DNA of 64,000 bases from Prosthecobacter debontii (GCA_945860295.1 CAMAQH010000009.1:1-64000), one strand, 5' to 3'. Numbered from the stretch's first letter, positions 19,650 through 28,716 are shown. Program-made: numbers and translations. The notes: generated by a model not told the origin, from the sequence alone.

Positions 19650-21053
19650 ATGGAAGGCGTGTCTCAAGAATCCCACCCAAGCCTATTGGAACTCCCAGAG
19701 GAGCTTTTGCCAATTGGCCGTCTTCTGGTCAAAGCGCTGAGTGAAGAAACAGGTGTGGAGCAGGCCTTTGCTGACTTTTGTGGGAAAGCTTATGTGAAAC
19801 GTGATTGGGCAGGCGGGGCCAGCGAATTCCTGGTAACTCTTTTTGAAAATCATCAAGACCTGCTGGCGGAAATGGCACGCATTCCCGATCTCATTATTGA
19901 GCTAGGCAGTGGTCATCTCTCCCTCACCTGCATGGTGGCCTACCGTTGGGCCGCTCAATCAGACACGACTCGGCTTTCTAAACTCGCGGAGGCACTCGGC
20001 GCAACTCAGTCCAAAATGAGCGACCCAGAGATCGTTCACATCATGCTGGCTCTGGTGACCTCACTCGCCATCACCCGCTACTCGCGAGCGGAGCAAATGT
20101 TGTCCGTGGCCGAGCCAAAGGCAGCAGAGGAACATCAGGAAAGCCTGCAAGAAGCACGTCTCTGGCTGGCGGCTGGGCGCATCGTTTGCAGCTGTAGTCA
20201 AGAGTCCCGCGATCTCTGGGACCACCGTCTGCGCCGCAAGCGCACTGCCTGGACTTGGGATAAACCAGCGGAGCAGACGGCGTTAGCCGAGCTTGAGGAG
20301 CACCTCACTCCAGATCAGGACGGGTCGAGTCTTTTTCAAGAGGTCACGCCAGCGATTTGGTGGAGTTTGGCAAACCAAAGAATCACTGATAGAATCGAGT
20401 GCCCAGTCGAACCCGCTCCATCGCCACAGACTCCGAGACAGTCTTCGCTGGAGCCGCGCTCTCAGCCACAAGCGCCACAGGAGCCAGTCATCATCGTCTG
20501 GAATGCTTGGCCTTTTTTTGCGGGTGGCCTCGTCGGAGCCGCTGCCCTCGCATTGATGATATGGATCACGCCCTATGAATTAACACGACCAGCGCCCGCT
20601 AAACCCGTGCCAATAGCCGTGAAAGCCGAGACACCAACTCAAGTGGCGTCAGCAGATGAGCTTTGGCGTCATGAAGAGGCATCTAAGATGGCTAGTGAGG
20701 CCACAGATCTAAAACCGCATTTCGATAAAGTCCATTCTGGCACCTGGACTGAACACGAACTTTTACTCTCAGGAAATAGCCTCGATCTACCCACTGCCGA
20801 TCCACGCTATACCAAGCTACTCACCTGGCTACACCTCGATCCACCAATGGATGAAGACATCCGTTCACACTTGCCTAGCCTGCTCGCGACGGCTCAGGCC
20901 AATAGCGATACTCTCGCGCTGTGGGTGAAACTTTTTCATGAGGGATCGCCCATGAAATCCTCGATCCAGTCCGCTGCGCGCCGTCAGCTTCACGACAACA
21001 AAGAAGCTTGGTCCGCCAGCCAAGAACAGGATCTCAGTCGGCTTGCTTGGTGA
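19650..21053 (+). CDS. Single-pass membrane protein of unknown function
   Basis: A 467-residue protein with a largely helical, charged N-terminal region (1-250), a Pro/Gln-rich linker (about 253-280), one membrane segment at about 287-307 (containing FFAGGLVGAAALALMIWI) and a ~160-residue C-terminal region likely outside the cytoplasm. This architecture resembles anti-sigma-factor-like or regulatory anchor proteins, but no zinc-binding HxxxCxxC motif is present. I do not recognise the family. Its 3' end overlaps the 3' end of the convergent metal ATPase gene by 20 bases. No Shine-Dalgarno is visible before the ATG. Confidence 0.75.
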   Translation: MEGVSQESHPSLLELPEELLPIGRLLVKALSEETGVEQAFADFCGKAYVKRDWAGGASEFLVTLFENHQDLLAEMARIPDLIIELGSGHLSLTCMVAYRWAAQSDTTRLSKLAEALGATQSKMSDPEIVHIMLALVTSLAITRYSRAEQMLSVAEPKAAEEHQESLQEARLWLAAGRIVCSCSQESRDLWDHRLRRKRTAWTWDKPAEQTALAELEEHLTPDQDGSSLFQEVTPAIWWSLANQRITDRIECPVEPAPSPQTPRQSSLEPRSQPQAPQEPVIIVWNAWPFFAGGLVGAAALALMIWITPYELTRPAPAKPVPIAVKAETPTQVASADELWRHEEASKMASEATDLKPHFDKVHSGTWTEHELLLSGNSLDLPTADPRYTKLLTWLHLDPPMDEDIRSHLPSLLATAQANSDTLALWVKLFHEGSPMKSSIQSAARRQLHDNKEAWSASQEQDLSRLAW

Positions 21054-23298
21054 TCAAATTGGCTTCCTTCACGAAGAGCAGCCGCAGACTATTCAGGCAC
21101 ACCAGCACCGTGCTACCCTCATGCGTCAGCACACCCAGCGTCAGCGGCACGATGGCGAAAAGAGAAGCCACCGCCATGATGATCACCGACCCCAGTGATA
21201 TCGCCAAATTCTGCCGAATGATCCGCCGCGCCGTCTGACTGATGTGACGCGCAGAAAGCAGTTTTTCGATCTTATCCTGCATCAGCACCACGTCTGCTTG
21301 CTCCAGCGCCGCATCACTGCCGCGCGCGCCCATAGCCACACTCACATAGGCAGCAGCCAAACTCGGCGCATCATTCACACCATCACCGACCATCGCCACC
21401 TTGTGACCTTTGTCCGTGAACTCCTTTATTGCTGCCACCTTGTCTTCCGGGTGCAATCCCGCGCGCACATCCGTCACACCCAACTCCTGTGCGATCTGCG
21501 TCGCAGCAGCGCGGCGGTCGCCTGTGAGCATCACCGTGATGACATGCTCAGCGGCGAGTTGCGCCAGCACCGCCTTACTGCCATTGCGGATCTCATCCTT
21601 CAGCAGCACACGCCCCATCGTCCCGGCATTCAGCACCCAGACTTCAGAGAAGCCCAGTGGCGCATCCGGCACATCCTTCAGCCATTGCGCAAAATCACCC
21701 TGATCCATCAGCTCACGCCGGCCCACATACGTCACACCATCCGCCGTGCGACCGCGCAGACCTTGTCCTGGGATGGATTGAAATTCGAGCAACTCGCTCG
21801 GCTCGATCCCCTGCTCTTTCGCGTGGCGCGTGATCGCTAAAGCAATCGGGTGATTCGAGTTCGTATCCAGCGTCACCGCCAAACGCAGCACCTCTTTCTC
21901 ACGACCCGGCGGGAAACTCTCCACAAGTGCGACACGAAGATTCCCCTCTGTCAGCGTGCCCGTCTTATCCATCGCCACCAAGTCCACCTCTGCCAGTTTT
22001 TCGATCGCCGCACCGCCACGGAAAAGAATGCCACGCCGCGCACCCCACGCAATCGCCGCTAGGATTGCTGAGGGAATCGACAGCACCAGCGCGCAGGGAC
22101 TCATCACCACCAGCAGCGTCATCGCCCGATAGAAAGCCGACCGAATTTCAGCAGTGGATTCAAAGGGCGGAATGCCCAGCGCCAGCCACCAAACCAAAAA
22201 CATAACCAAAACCGCACTCAATGTCAGCAGCGTGTACGTCGTTCCAAAACGATCCGTGAAGCGCTGACTCGGCGCGCGCATGTGCTGCGCCGTTTGGATC
22301 ATCGTGATGATCTTCGCCAGTGCGCTTTGTGTCGCCGGGCGGTCCACATGCGCCTGCACCAGACCCCACAGATTCAGTGTGCCGCCATACACCACCGCGC
22401 CCTTCGTCTTATCAATTGGCAGCGCCTCACCCGTCAGCGTCGATTCATCCGCCGCCGTCTCACCGCTCACCACCGTCGCATCCACCGGGAAGAGTTCCGC
22501 AGGCCGCACCTGCACCACATCACCCACACGCAGCAGCGACACCGCGCGCTCCTGCACACTGCCATCTGGCAAAATCACCCGCGCCATCTTTGGCACCACC
22601 TTCATCAGCGCATTGATCTCACGGTGCGTGCGGTGCAGCACGAAATGCTCAAGCGCTCCCGACGTGGAAAACAGGAACAGCAGCAGCGCCCCCTCCTCCC
22701 AGGCACCGATCGCCACTGCCCCAGTCGCCACCGCCAACATCAGGAAATGCACGTCCAAGCGGCGCTCCTTCAAATTTTCCCACGCATCCTTCGCTGCATC
22801 CCAGCCGCCGCTCACAAGCGCCACGCCTAACAGCGAATGCCGAACCCACTCCGGCGCACCGAAGGCGTTACCGGCCACATAAGCAGCCACCTGCATCAAG
22901 CCGCAAATCGTCGCCTGCACAGCCATCACCCGCCATTCCTCATCACTCTGCTTCTCGATCTCTTCCGCCTCAGGCCATTCAAAATCACGCCACTTCCAGA
23001 AACGCGGTGCCGTCAGGCAAGTCGGCTTTTGCAGCAGCACCTCCCCTTCCCTGCGCGTCAGTTGCAGACCCTCCAGATCATCCGTCTTCGTCGGCGCAGC
23101 GAGTAGTCGCTCATCCAGCGACTTCAGCAGCTCACTGACCTGCGTTTGCAGCGCCGCCAGATCCACCTGACCCAGAGTCGCCACCTGCACACTCCGGTCC
23201 GTCGTATTCAGCCGGATCGCCTCAACCCCGTTTTGACTCGCGAGAAAATCAGAGAGAGCATCGATCCAGGTAATATCTGCGGGGGGCTTGTCGGGCAT
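21034..23298 (-). CDS. Heavy-metal-transporting P1B-4-type ATPase
   Basis: This 754-residue pump exports transition metal ions across the inner membrane using ATP. Visible landmarks are the actuator TGEA (289-292), the phosphorylation motif DKTGTLT (444-450), the MVGDGVNDAPSL hinge motif, and the ion-site SPC at 400-402 in place of CPC. The C-terminal membrane segment carries HEGSTVLVCLNSLRLL. SPC plus this HEGxT segment marks subgroup P1B-4, whose known members export Co2+, Fe2+ or Zn2+ (CoaT, CtpD, PfeT). The first ~70 residues look like an HMA fold but lack the metal-binding CxxC. No metalloregulator gene lies nearby. The exact metal is not deducible from the sequence. Confidence 0.93.
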   Translation of the reverse strand: MPDKPPADITWIDALSDFLASQNGVEAIRLNTTDRSVQVATLGQVDLAALQTQVSELLKSLDERLLAAPTKTDDLEGLQLTRREGEVLLQKPTCLTAPRFWKWRDFEWPEAEEIEKQSDEEWRVMAVQATICGLMQVAAYVAGNAFGAPEWVRHSLLGVALVSGGWDAAKDAWENLKERRLDVHFLMLAVATGAVAIGAWEEGALLLFLFSTSGALEHFVLHRTHREINALMKVVPKMARVILPDGSVQERAVSLLRVGDVVQVRPAELFPVDATVVSGETAADESTLTGEALPIDKTKGAVVYGGTLNLWGLVQAHVDRPATQSALAKIITMIQTAQHMRAPSQRFTDRFGTTYTLLTLSAVLVMFLVWWLALGIPPFESTAEIRSAFYRAMTLLVVMSPCALVLSIPSAILAAIAWGARRGILFRGGAAIEKLAEVDLVAMDKTGTLTEGNLRVALVESFPPGREKEVLRLAVTLDTNSNHPIALAITRHAKEQGIEPSELLEFQSIPGQGLRGRTADGVTYVGRRELMDQGDFAQWLKDVPDAPLGFSEVWVLNAGTMGRVLLKDEIRNGSKAVLAQLAAEHVITVMLTGDRRAAATQIAQELGVTDVRAGLHPEDKVAAIKEFTDKGHKVAMVGDGVNDAPSLAAAYVSVAMGARGSDAALEQADVVLMQDKIEKLLSARHISQTARRIIRQNLAISLGSVIIMAVASLFAIVPLTLGVLTHEGSTVLVCLNSLRLLFVKEANLITKQAD

Positions 23299-23596
23299 GA
23301 GCCTTCATTATAGCCGCAGCTTTCATTCGTGCCCGTCCTTTTTCTCATTCCAAAACCTCCCTTAAGCCCGCAGGGCTAGCCTGTGAATAGCCGGGGATTG
23401 AGGCACGAACTCATTCTCAAAAAGCGTGGTCTAAATAGCTTGAACTTCTCAGTCATGTTCCATTACCTCGATGGTCTGTTCAGTCTCTGTCATTCTCTGT
23501 GCGCTGCACTGAACGCCACACATGCATATTTCGATTCGATTGAACGGATAAACAACCGACTTCACCATGTTCGTGGTGCTGGTTCCGTGGAAATAT
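23299..23596. other. Intergenic stretch with a possible REP-like palindrome
   Basis: About 300 bases lie between the ATPase start and the broken antitoxin. Near 23367-23400 there is a GC-rich segment with GGCTAGCC and CCGGGG that resembles dispersed repeat text in other PVC genomes; only one copy occurs here. No gene was recognised. Confidence 0.3.
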
Positions 23597-23839
23597 CCAA
23601 TCAGGAAAGTCCAGCCCTATAAACACGCCGCTGGAAAAGCACTTTACCAAGGTAATGGCACCGATAGCGGTGTCTGGCGTGATGCCGCGACGGCCTTGGA
23701 TAAGATCATTCACGCGGCTGACGCTGAGTCCGGTGGCCAGCGCGAGCTTGTTTTGGCTGATGCCAGCGGGCTAGAGGAATTCGAGTAGCAGGATCTCTCC
23801 GGGATGTGCGGGTGGGATTCGTTTGGTTTTTGCTTTCAT
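23597..23839 (-). pseudogene. Broken HigA/VapI-like antitoxin (XRE helix-turn-helix)
   Basis: From an ATG at 23839 the frame reads MKAKTKRIPPAHPGEILLLE, matching the HPGEIL...EFL start of HigA-family antitoxins. A TAG at 23773-23771 interrupts it after EFL. In the same frame the helix-turn-helix continues as AGISQNKLALATGLSVSRVN and DLIQGRRGITPDTAI, which are the family's conserved DNA-binding segments. Beyond that the match to the usual ARYFGTS region degrades. Intact members autoregulate a toxin-antitoxin operon and neutralise a HigB RNase. No HigB-like gene lies upstream; that position is occupied by a sulfatase. It is best read as a decayed orphan antitoxin, unless the TAG is a sequencing error. 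Confidence 0.75.
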
Positions 23840-23855
23840 CGGTTTCGGATTGCCC

Positions 23856-25271
23856 CTATTTCTTCTTCCCCTTCCCCACTCCCTCCAAGGACTTCTCGGG
23901 ATCATAGTCTTGATTCAGGGTGGGTTCTTGAGCGCCGACTTCCTTGCGCCAGGCGTGGAGTTTTTCGGTGAGGGCGGCGGCGACGTCGGCATCCACGTCG
24001 GCGACGTTTTCGAGTTCGCCGGGATCGCGGCGGAGGTTGTACAACTCGACGTGACTGGTTTCGAAGAACTCGATGAGCTTCCAGTCGCCCTCACGCACGG
24101 CGCTGTAGGGGGTGGCGCTGCCGGGATGATAATGCGGGTAGTGCCAGTAGATGGCATCGCGCTTCAGTGAACCCTTTTGGGTGAGCAGGGGCATGAGGGA
24201 TTCGCCATCGACGATCTGCCCGTCCTTCACAGGTGTGCCGGTGGCCGCTAGCAGCGTGGGCACATGATCGTAGCTGATGACGGGCGCGTCGCACTCTTCA
24301 CCGGCGGGGATCGTGCCGGGCCAGGAAACGATGAGCGGGATGTGGACGCCGCCGTCATAGGCGCTGCCTTTGCCGAGGCGCGCGGGGCTATTATCCGTGG
24401 GGCCGCGTGACCAGCCTTTGGCGCTGACGGTGCCGCTGAGGCCGCCGTTGTCACTGGTGAAGACGAAGATGGTGTTGTCACTGAGGTCGAGCTTTTTCAA
24501 GGTGGCGCGCAGACGGCCCACGCTGTCGTCCACGCTTTCGACCAGGGCGGCATAGACGGGATTGGAGTGGCCGCCCGCACCGCGCTTCTTCTGATACTTC
24601 GCCACGACATCGGGCTTGCCCATGATGGGGGTGTGGACGGCGAAATGCGGCATGTAGATGTAGAAGGGCTGCGCTTTGTTTTTCTCGATGAAACCGATGG
24701 CCTCCGTGGTGAGGCGGTCGGTGAGGAACTCGTCCTTGGGGCCGTCATTCAGGGTGTCGATGCCATAGGGTGAGAAGTAGCTCGGCGGCTGGCCGCGATC
24801 CGTGCCGCCGATGTTCACATCGAAGCCCTGCTTCTCCGGGTAGAAATCCGGCCCGCCGAGATGCCACTTGCCGATGCTGGCGGTGGCGTAGCCGCGTGTC
24901 TTCAGCCGCTCGGCCAGCGTCTCTTCTTCCAATGGCAGATGCTTCGTCCATTCAGGAATTTTTAACCGCGCATGAGGGCGGTCATGACCGGCGATCCAGT
25001 CGGTGATGTGCAGACGTGCCGGGGACTTACCGGTCGGCACCGCCGCGCGAGTCGGCGAGCAGACGGTGCAGGCGGAGTAGGCATTGGTGAAACGCATTCC
25101 GTCCTTCGCGAGTTGGTCGATGCTCGGTGTCTCGTAATACTTGCTGCCGTAGCAGCCCAGATCCGTCCAGCCCATGTCGTCGATCAGCATGAAGATGATG
25201 TTTGGCGGGCGATCCTGTGCCGGCAAAGACGCAGTGACAAAAACCAGGGCGATGAAGAGAGGGCGGAGCAT
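23856..25271 (-). CDS. Secreted sulfatase (arylsulfatase A-like)
   Basis: A ~471-residue exported enzyme that hydrolyses sulfate esters, probably on sulfated polysaccharides. The chosen ATG at 25271 gives a signal peptide (MLRPLFIALVFVTASLPA); a TTG 12 codons upstream is less likely. Metal-ligand Asp residues lie in LIDDMGWTD, and the sulfatase signature CSPTR (Cys ~71) supplies the Cys that is converted to formylglycine; GKWHLGG and the DNGG segment are also present. The substrate cannot be told from sequence. A TauE/SafE exporter is transcribed divergently 136 bases away, which may handle sulfur anions. A formylglycine-generating enzyme is not in the window. Confidence 0.93.
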   Translation of the reverse strand: MLRPLFIALVFVTASLPAQDRPPNIIFMLIDDMGWTDLGCYGSKYYETPSIDQLAKDGMRFTNAYSACTVCSPTRAAVPTGKSPARLHITDWIAGHDRPHARLKIPEWTKHLPLEEETLAERLKTRGYATASIGKWHLGGPDFYPEKQGFDVNIGGTDRGQPPSYFSPYGIDTLNDGPKDEFLTDRLTTEAIGFIEKNKAQPFYIYMPHFAVHTPIMGKPDVVAKYQKKRGAGGHSNPVYAALVESVDDSVGRLRATLKKLDLSDNTIFVFTSDNGGLSGTVSAKGWSRGPTDNSPARLGKGSAYDGGVHIPLIVSWPGTIPAGEECDAPVISYDHVPTLLAATGTPVKDGQIVDGESLMPLLTQKGSLKRDAIYWHYPHYHPGSATPYSAVREGDWKLIEFFETSHVELYNLRRDPGELENVADVDADVAAALTEKLHAWRKEVGAQEPTLNQDYDPEKSLEGVGKGKKK

Positions 25272-25380
25272 GAGGGCCGAACGTGACCGAGCATCGCGAG
25301 TTATCAACCGCTCTGAGGCATTCTCCTGATTCCAATTTTCGCTTGAACTCTACCCCCTGACAGCCGACAGCCTGCGCCCC

Positions 25381-25399
25381 CCGCCAGCGGCGGTTTTTT
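25381..25399 (+). terminator. Intrinsic-terminator hairpin immediately upstream of the TauE/SafE start
   Basis: CCGCC-AGC-GGCGG followed by six T forms a compact rho-independent terminator on the plus strand. It ends directly before the AGGA Shine-Dalgarno of the exporter gene that starts at 25408. No plus-strand gene precedes it, since the upstream neighbour is divergent, so it can only affect the exporter's own leader, as an attenuator or as an insulator against antisense read-through. Confidence 0.6.
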
Positions 25400-25407
25400 A
25401 GGACACC

Positions 25408-26163
25408 ATGACCCACGACTTCTTCGTCTATATCCTGGCAGGCTTCTTGGCGCAGATCATCGATGGTGCGCTAGGGATGGCCTATGGGGTCACGGCATCC
25501 AGCTTGCTGATGGGCTGGGGCGTGTCGCCAGCAGTGGTCAGTAGCACCGTCCATGCGGCGGAGTGCTTCACCACGGGTGCCTCGGCGCTCTCCCATCACG
25601 CTTTTGGAAACATCAGCCGCGATCTTTTCCGCCGACTGCTAATCCCTGGCATCATCGGTGCCGCCGTGGGTGCGTATGTGCTCAGCTCCATCAATGGCGA
25701 CATGATCAAGCCCTACATCTCAGGCTATCTCATGATCATGGGCGTGATCATCATCACCAAAGCCTTTTTGCCTTTCCCGCCGCGTGAAGTGACGACCAAA
25801 CTGACGCCACTAGCTCTCGTCGGCTCGTTTCTCGATGCCGTCGGTGGTGGTGGCTGGGGTCCGATCGTGGCGACCAATCTGATCGTCCGTGGCAATGGCT
25901 TCCGCGAGACTGTGGGCAGTGTGAATGCGGTGGAGTTCTTCGTGACATTGTCTGCCTCGATCACCTTTTTCCTGAGCATCGGACTCGGCCACTGGCAGGT
26001 CATCGCAGGCTTAGCGCTGGGCGGTGTAATCGCGGCACCATTCGGCGCTTATCTGACGAAAAGAGTGCCGCATCGGCCCATGATGGTCGTCGTGGGAGTG
26101 CTGGTGATTGCGATGAGTCTGCGCACGCTGCTAAAGGCGCTGGGCTACACGACGTGGTTTTGA
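25408..26163 (+). CDS. TauE/SafE (TSUP) family membrane exporter
   Basis: A 251-residue polytopic inner-membrane protein with about seven to eight hydrophobic segments and the two-fold TSUP pattern: GxxxQxxxGxxxG-like segment at the N-terminus (AGFLAQIIDGALG) and the GGGGWGP segment at the middle. Family members export sulfite, sulfoacetate or related anions. The start is supported by AGGA eight bases upstream. The gene is divergent from a sulfatase, so a role in exporting sulfur anions is plausible but inferred. Its leader contains a terminator hairpin, suggesting transcript-level control. Confidence 0.9.
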   Translation: MTHDFFVYILAGFLAQIIDGALGMAYGVTASSLLMGWGVSPAVVSSTVHAAECFTTGASALSHHAFGNISRDLFRRLLIPGIIGAAVGAYVLSSINGDMIKPYISGYLMIMGVIIITKAFLPFPPREVTTKLTPLALVGSFLDAVGGGGWGPIVATNLIVRGNGFRETVGSVNAVEFFVTLSASITFFLSIGLGHWQVIAGLALGGVIAAPFGAYLTKRVPHRPMMVVVGVLVIAMSLRTLLKALGYTTWF

Positions 26164-26218
26164 TCCTTGCTAGAAGCGCCGATCTGCTAGAGCATCGGCC
26201 CTCACCCCAATCATTCCT

Positions 26219-26602
26219 ATGTTGAAAAAGAACTGGTATCTCTTCACCCCACTGCTGCTCGCAGGCATTCCCGCACTGCTGTTGTTTTATTACATCCTGA
26301 GCTTTGGCTATCCGGTCAATGAAGCTGTGGAGGCCGTCAGCCACTTCCTGCAATCCAGCACGCGCTACTCGATGAAGTATGATGACCACCGTTTCTCCCG
26401 CGTCAGGCCGGGCATGGGCGGGCGAGATGTTTTTGAGCTGATCGGCGTGCCCTTTGAGCGTCGCAACAATGATGAAGAGTGGCTCTATGCGCTGCCTCAA
26501 GGCACGACCAGATATTATCACGAGCGCAAAGTCATTTTTGTCCGTGACAAGAACAACGTGCCTCTGGTGAAAGAGACTGTGAAGGCCTTCCATGCCAACT
26601 GA
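26219..26602 (+). CDS. Small membrane-anchored protein, BamE/SmpA-like fold possible
   Basis: The 127-residue product has an N-terminal membrane anchor or uncleaved signal (residues ~8-30) and a ~90-residue outside domain. The segment VRPGMGGRDVFELIGVPFER resembles the 'GMs..qV..llG.P' start of SmpA/BamE-type domains, but no lipobox Cys is present, so identity with BamE is not claimed. Its last codons overlap the start of rlmN by 11 bases, suggesting co-transcription and coupling. Confidence 0.7.
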   Translation: MLKKNWYLFTPLLLAGIPALLLFYYILSFGYPVNEAVEAVSHFLQSSTRYSMKYDDHRFSRVRPGMGGRDVFELIGVPFERRNNDEEWLYALPQGTTRYYHERKVIFVRDKNNVPLVKETVKAFHAN

Positions 26603-27737
26603 GTCACTCGCGGCGCCAGCACGCGCGCTGCCATCTCTTCTCGGCACCACGCCGCAGGAGATCACGGATTTAGTCGCATCACTCGGCGAGCCGGGCTTTC
26701 GTGCGAAGCAAATCATCGAGTGGACCTATGCCAAAAGGGCCACCAGCATCGAGGCCATGTCGAGCCTGTCCAAGCCGCTGCGTCAGGCCCTGGCCGAGCG
26801 CTACGTCGCCCGAAGCATGAGCATCGCGAAAGTGACGGGCTCCGAGGACACCACGCGCAAGTTTTTGCTCAAGCTCAATGACGGGCGCTACATCGAGACT
26901 GTCCTCATCCCTGCCAATCCAGCGCTGTATGGTGGCGACTCCGACCGCCGAACGCTCTGTGTTTCCAGCCAAGTCGGCTGCGCGTATGACTGCAAATTCT
27001 GCGCCAGTGGTCTGGCCGGATTCACACGCAATCTCACCGCTGCGGAGATCGTGGAGCAGATTGTTTTGGTTGAAGCCCACGTCGGTGAGCGTGTGGACAA
27101 TCTGGTCTTTATGGGCATGGGCGAGCCTCTGGCAAATTACAGCAACCTTATCAAAGCCATCGAGATCCTGAATGCCGAATGGGGCATCGGCATCGGTGCC
27201 CGGCACATGACCGTGAGTACCAGTGGTCTGGCTCCGCAGATCAAAAAGCTCGCCGACTTTCCGCTGCAAATCCGCCTCGCGATTTCTCTGCATGGAGCCA
27301 GCGACGATGTGCGCAGTAAGATCATGCCAGTGAACCAAAAGCATGACCTGGCCGAGTTGTTTGATGCATTGCAAACCTGGCGCTCAAAGCGCAAGCAGCA
27401 CATGACGCTGGAGTACATCCTCATCAAAGATGTGAACGACATGATCGCCCAAGCGCATCTGCTGGCCAAGCGTGCACGCAGCATCCACGCCAAGGTCAAT
27501 CTCATCCCCTACAACACTGTCGAAGGCCTGGACTGGGAGCGCCCAAGCGAAGCCCAGCAGGATGCGTTCCGCGATGTCCTGCTTGCTGCCGGAGTCACCG
27601 CCACGCTGCGTCGAGAAAAGGGTCACGACATCGCCGCCGCCTGCGGCCAGCTACGCCTCATGCAGGAGACCTCTGAAGGCATCATCCAATCCCCAGTTCC
27701 CGCGAAGCGGATCACGATTGGGGCTGGGGCATTGTAG
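26592..27737 (+). CDS. rlmN: RlmN, dual-specificity 23S rRNA A2503/tRNA A37 C2-methyltransferase
   Basis: A 381-residue radical-SAM enzyme that methylates C2 of adenosine 2503 in 23S rRNA and A37 in some tRNAs. The [4Fe-4S]-binding motif is CAYDCKFC with Cys130, Cys134 and Cys137; the methyl-carrying Cys lies near residue 351 in AAACGQL. GMGEPL and the SLHG.. segment characteristic of the family are present. Length is normal. The start overlaps the upstream small membrane protein gene; a later start would lose only a poorly conserved tail. Confidence 0.95.
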   Translation: MPTESLAAPARALPSLLGTTPQEITDLVASLGEPGFRAKQIIEWTYAKRATSIEAMSSLSKPLRQALAERYVARSMSIAKVTGSEDTTRKFLLKLNDGRYIETVLIPANPALYGGDSDRRTLCVSSQVGCAYDCKFCASGLAGFTRNLTAAEIVEQIVLVEAHVGERVDNLVFMGMGEPLANYSNLIKAIEILNAEWGIGIGARHMTVSTSGLAPQIKKLADFPLQIRLAISLHGASDDVRSKIMPVNQKHDLAELFDALQTWRSKRKQHMTLEYILIKDVNDMIAQAHLLAKRARSIHAKVNLIPYNTVEGLDWERPSEAQQDAFRDVLLAAGVTATLRREKGHDIAAACGQLRLMQETSEGIIQSPVPAKRITIGAGAL

Positions 27738-27749
27738 TCGCTCAGCGCC

Positions 27750-28598
27750 TCACCATTTCAGATTCTTCAGGAACGAAAGGCTGGAGGGAATCTGCTCTTC
27801 TGAGGTCGGGGATTCGTCCTCAATGAAGTAGTGCTTCACGCCGATCTTTTGGGCGGCAGCTAGGATGGATGGCCAGTTCATCTGACCTGTGCCGATGGTG
27901 ACGTCGTTCTTCACATCGGTGCCACCACTGAGAGAGCCAGTGGCCACGTCTTTGCGCAGATCTTTGAGGTGCATCAGCTTCCAGCGATCAGGATATTTAT
28001 TGAGCAGGGCAGCCGGATCTTGGCCGGGGAAGACGACCCAGAACACATCCATCTCATAGCTCACATGCTTAGCTTTGGTGCCGGTGATCAGCACGTCCAT
28101 TAGAGTGCCATCACCCTGCTTTTCAAATTCATAGCCATGACAGTGATAGAAGAATCTGATCCCAGCAGCGGCCAAGGCTTCACCGGCTTTATTAAACGTG
28201 GCGATAGCGTCTTGGCACTCGGCTTCATCAAAGCTGCCCTTGTGGTCGATCCAGGCACAGCCAGCGTATTGAAGCCCCAGCGTTTTCGCCTCAGCCACCA
28301 CGGCTTCGAGATCAGTCTTGTAGCGACCATAGGGGAAGTGGCCGCTGATCGCCTTCAGGCCGCGTTGTTCCAGCTCGGCTTTGAACTGTTCAGGTTTCAA
28401 ATCGTAGGTGCCAGCCAGTTCGACTTCAGTGATTCCGAAGGATTTCACACGATCTAGGGTCCACGGCACTCCGCGCAGTTTGAACTGGCCGCGCAGGCTG
28501 TAGAGCTGGAGACCCGTCACTCCGGTGAAGGATTGATCAGCGGCCTGCGAGATGGAGGCCAAACAAAAGATAAACACGGTAAGGAATCTGCTTTTCAT
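27750..28598 (-). CDS. Secreted sugar-phosphate isomerase/epimerase-like TIM-barrel protein
   Basis: About 282 residues. The ATG at 28598 gives a clean signal peptide (MKSRFLTVFIFCLASISQA), so the barrel is exported; another ATG lies four codons upstream. The remainder matches the xylose-isomerase-like TIM barrel (AP_endonuc_2 family): acidic metal ligands can be proposed in the ITEVELAGTY, YHCHGYEF, SYEMDVFWV and HYFIEDESP segments. PVC bacteria carry many exported members of this family, thought to act on sugars or cyclitols, but the substrate is unknown. It converges on rlmN with 12 bases between the two stop codons. Confidence 0.88.
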   Translation of the reverse strand: MKSRFLTVFIFCLASISQAADQSFTGVTGLQLYSLRGQFKLRGVPWTLDRVKSFGITEVELAGTYDLKPEQFKAELEQRGLKAISGHFPYGRYKTDLEAVVAEAKTLGLQYAGCAWIDHKGSFDEAECQDAIATFNKAGEALAAAGIRFFYHCHGYEFEKQGDGTLMDVLITGTKAKHVSYEMDVFWVVFPGQDPAALLNKYPDRWKLMHLKDLRKDVATGSLSGGTDVKNDVTIGTGQMNWPSILAAAQKIGVKHYFIEDESPTSEEQIPSSLSFLKNLKW

Positions 28599-28716
28599 AG
28601 GAACCACCATCTTTGATGGAAACTATGTTCAGAGGCAATCTCGAAGAACCTTCTAGCCTATTTTCCCACTTGCTAGCAACCCAGCGGGTGGTTAACCATC
28701 TTCCCTCTTTAAAGTC

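Noticed and set aside
23367-23400. GC-rich CCCGCAGGGCTAGCCTGTGA segment as a REP element or transposon end
   Set aside because: Only one copy occurs in the window and no paired palindrome or transposase is nearby; kept only as a note.
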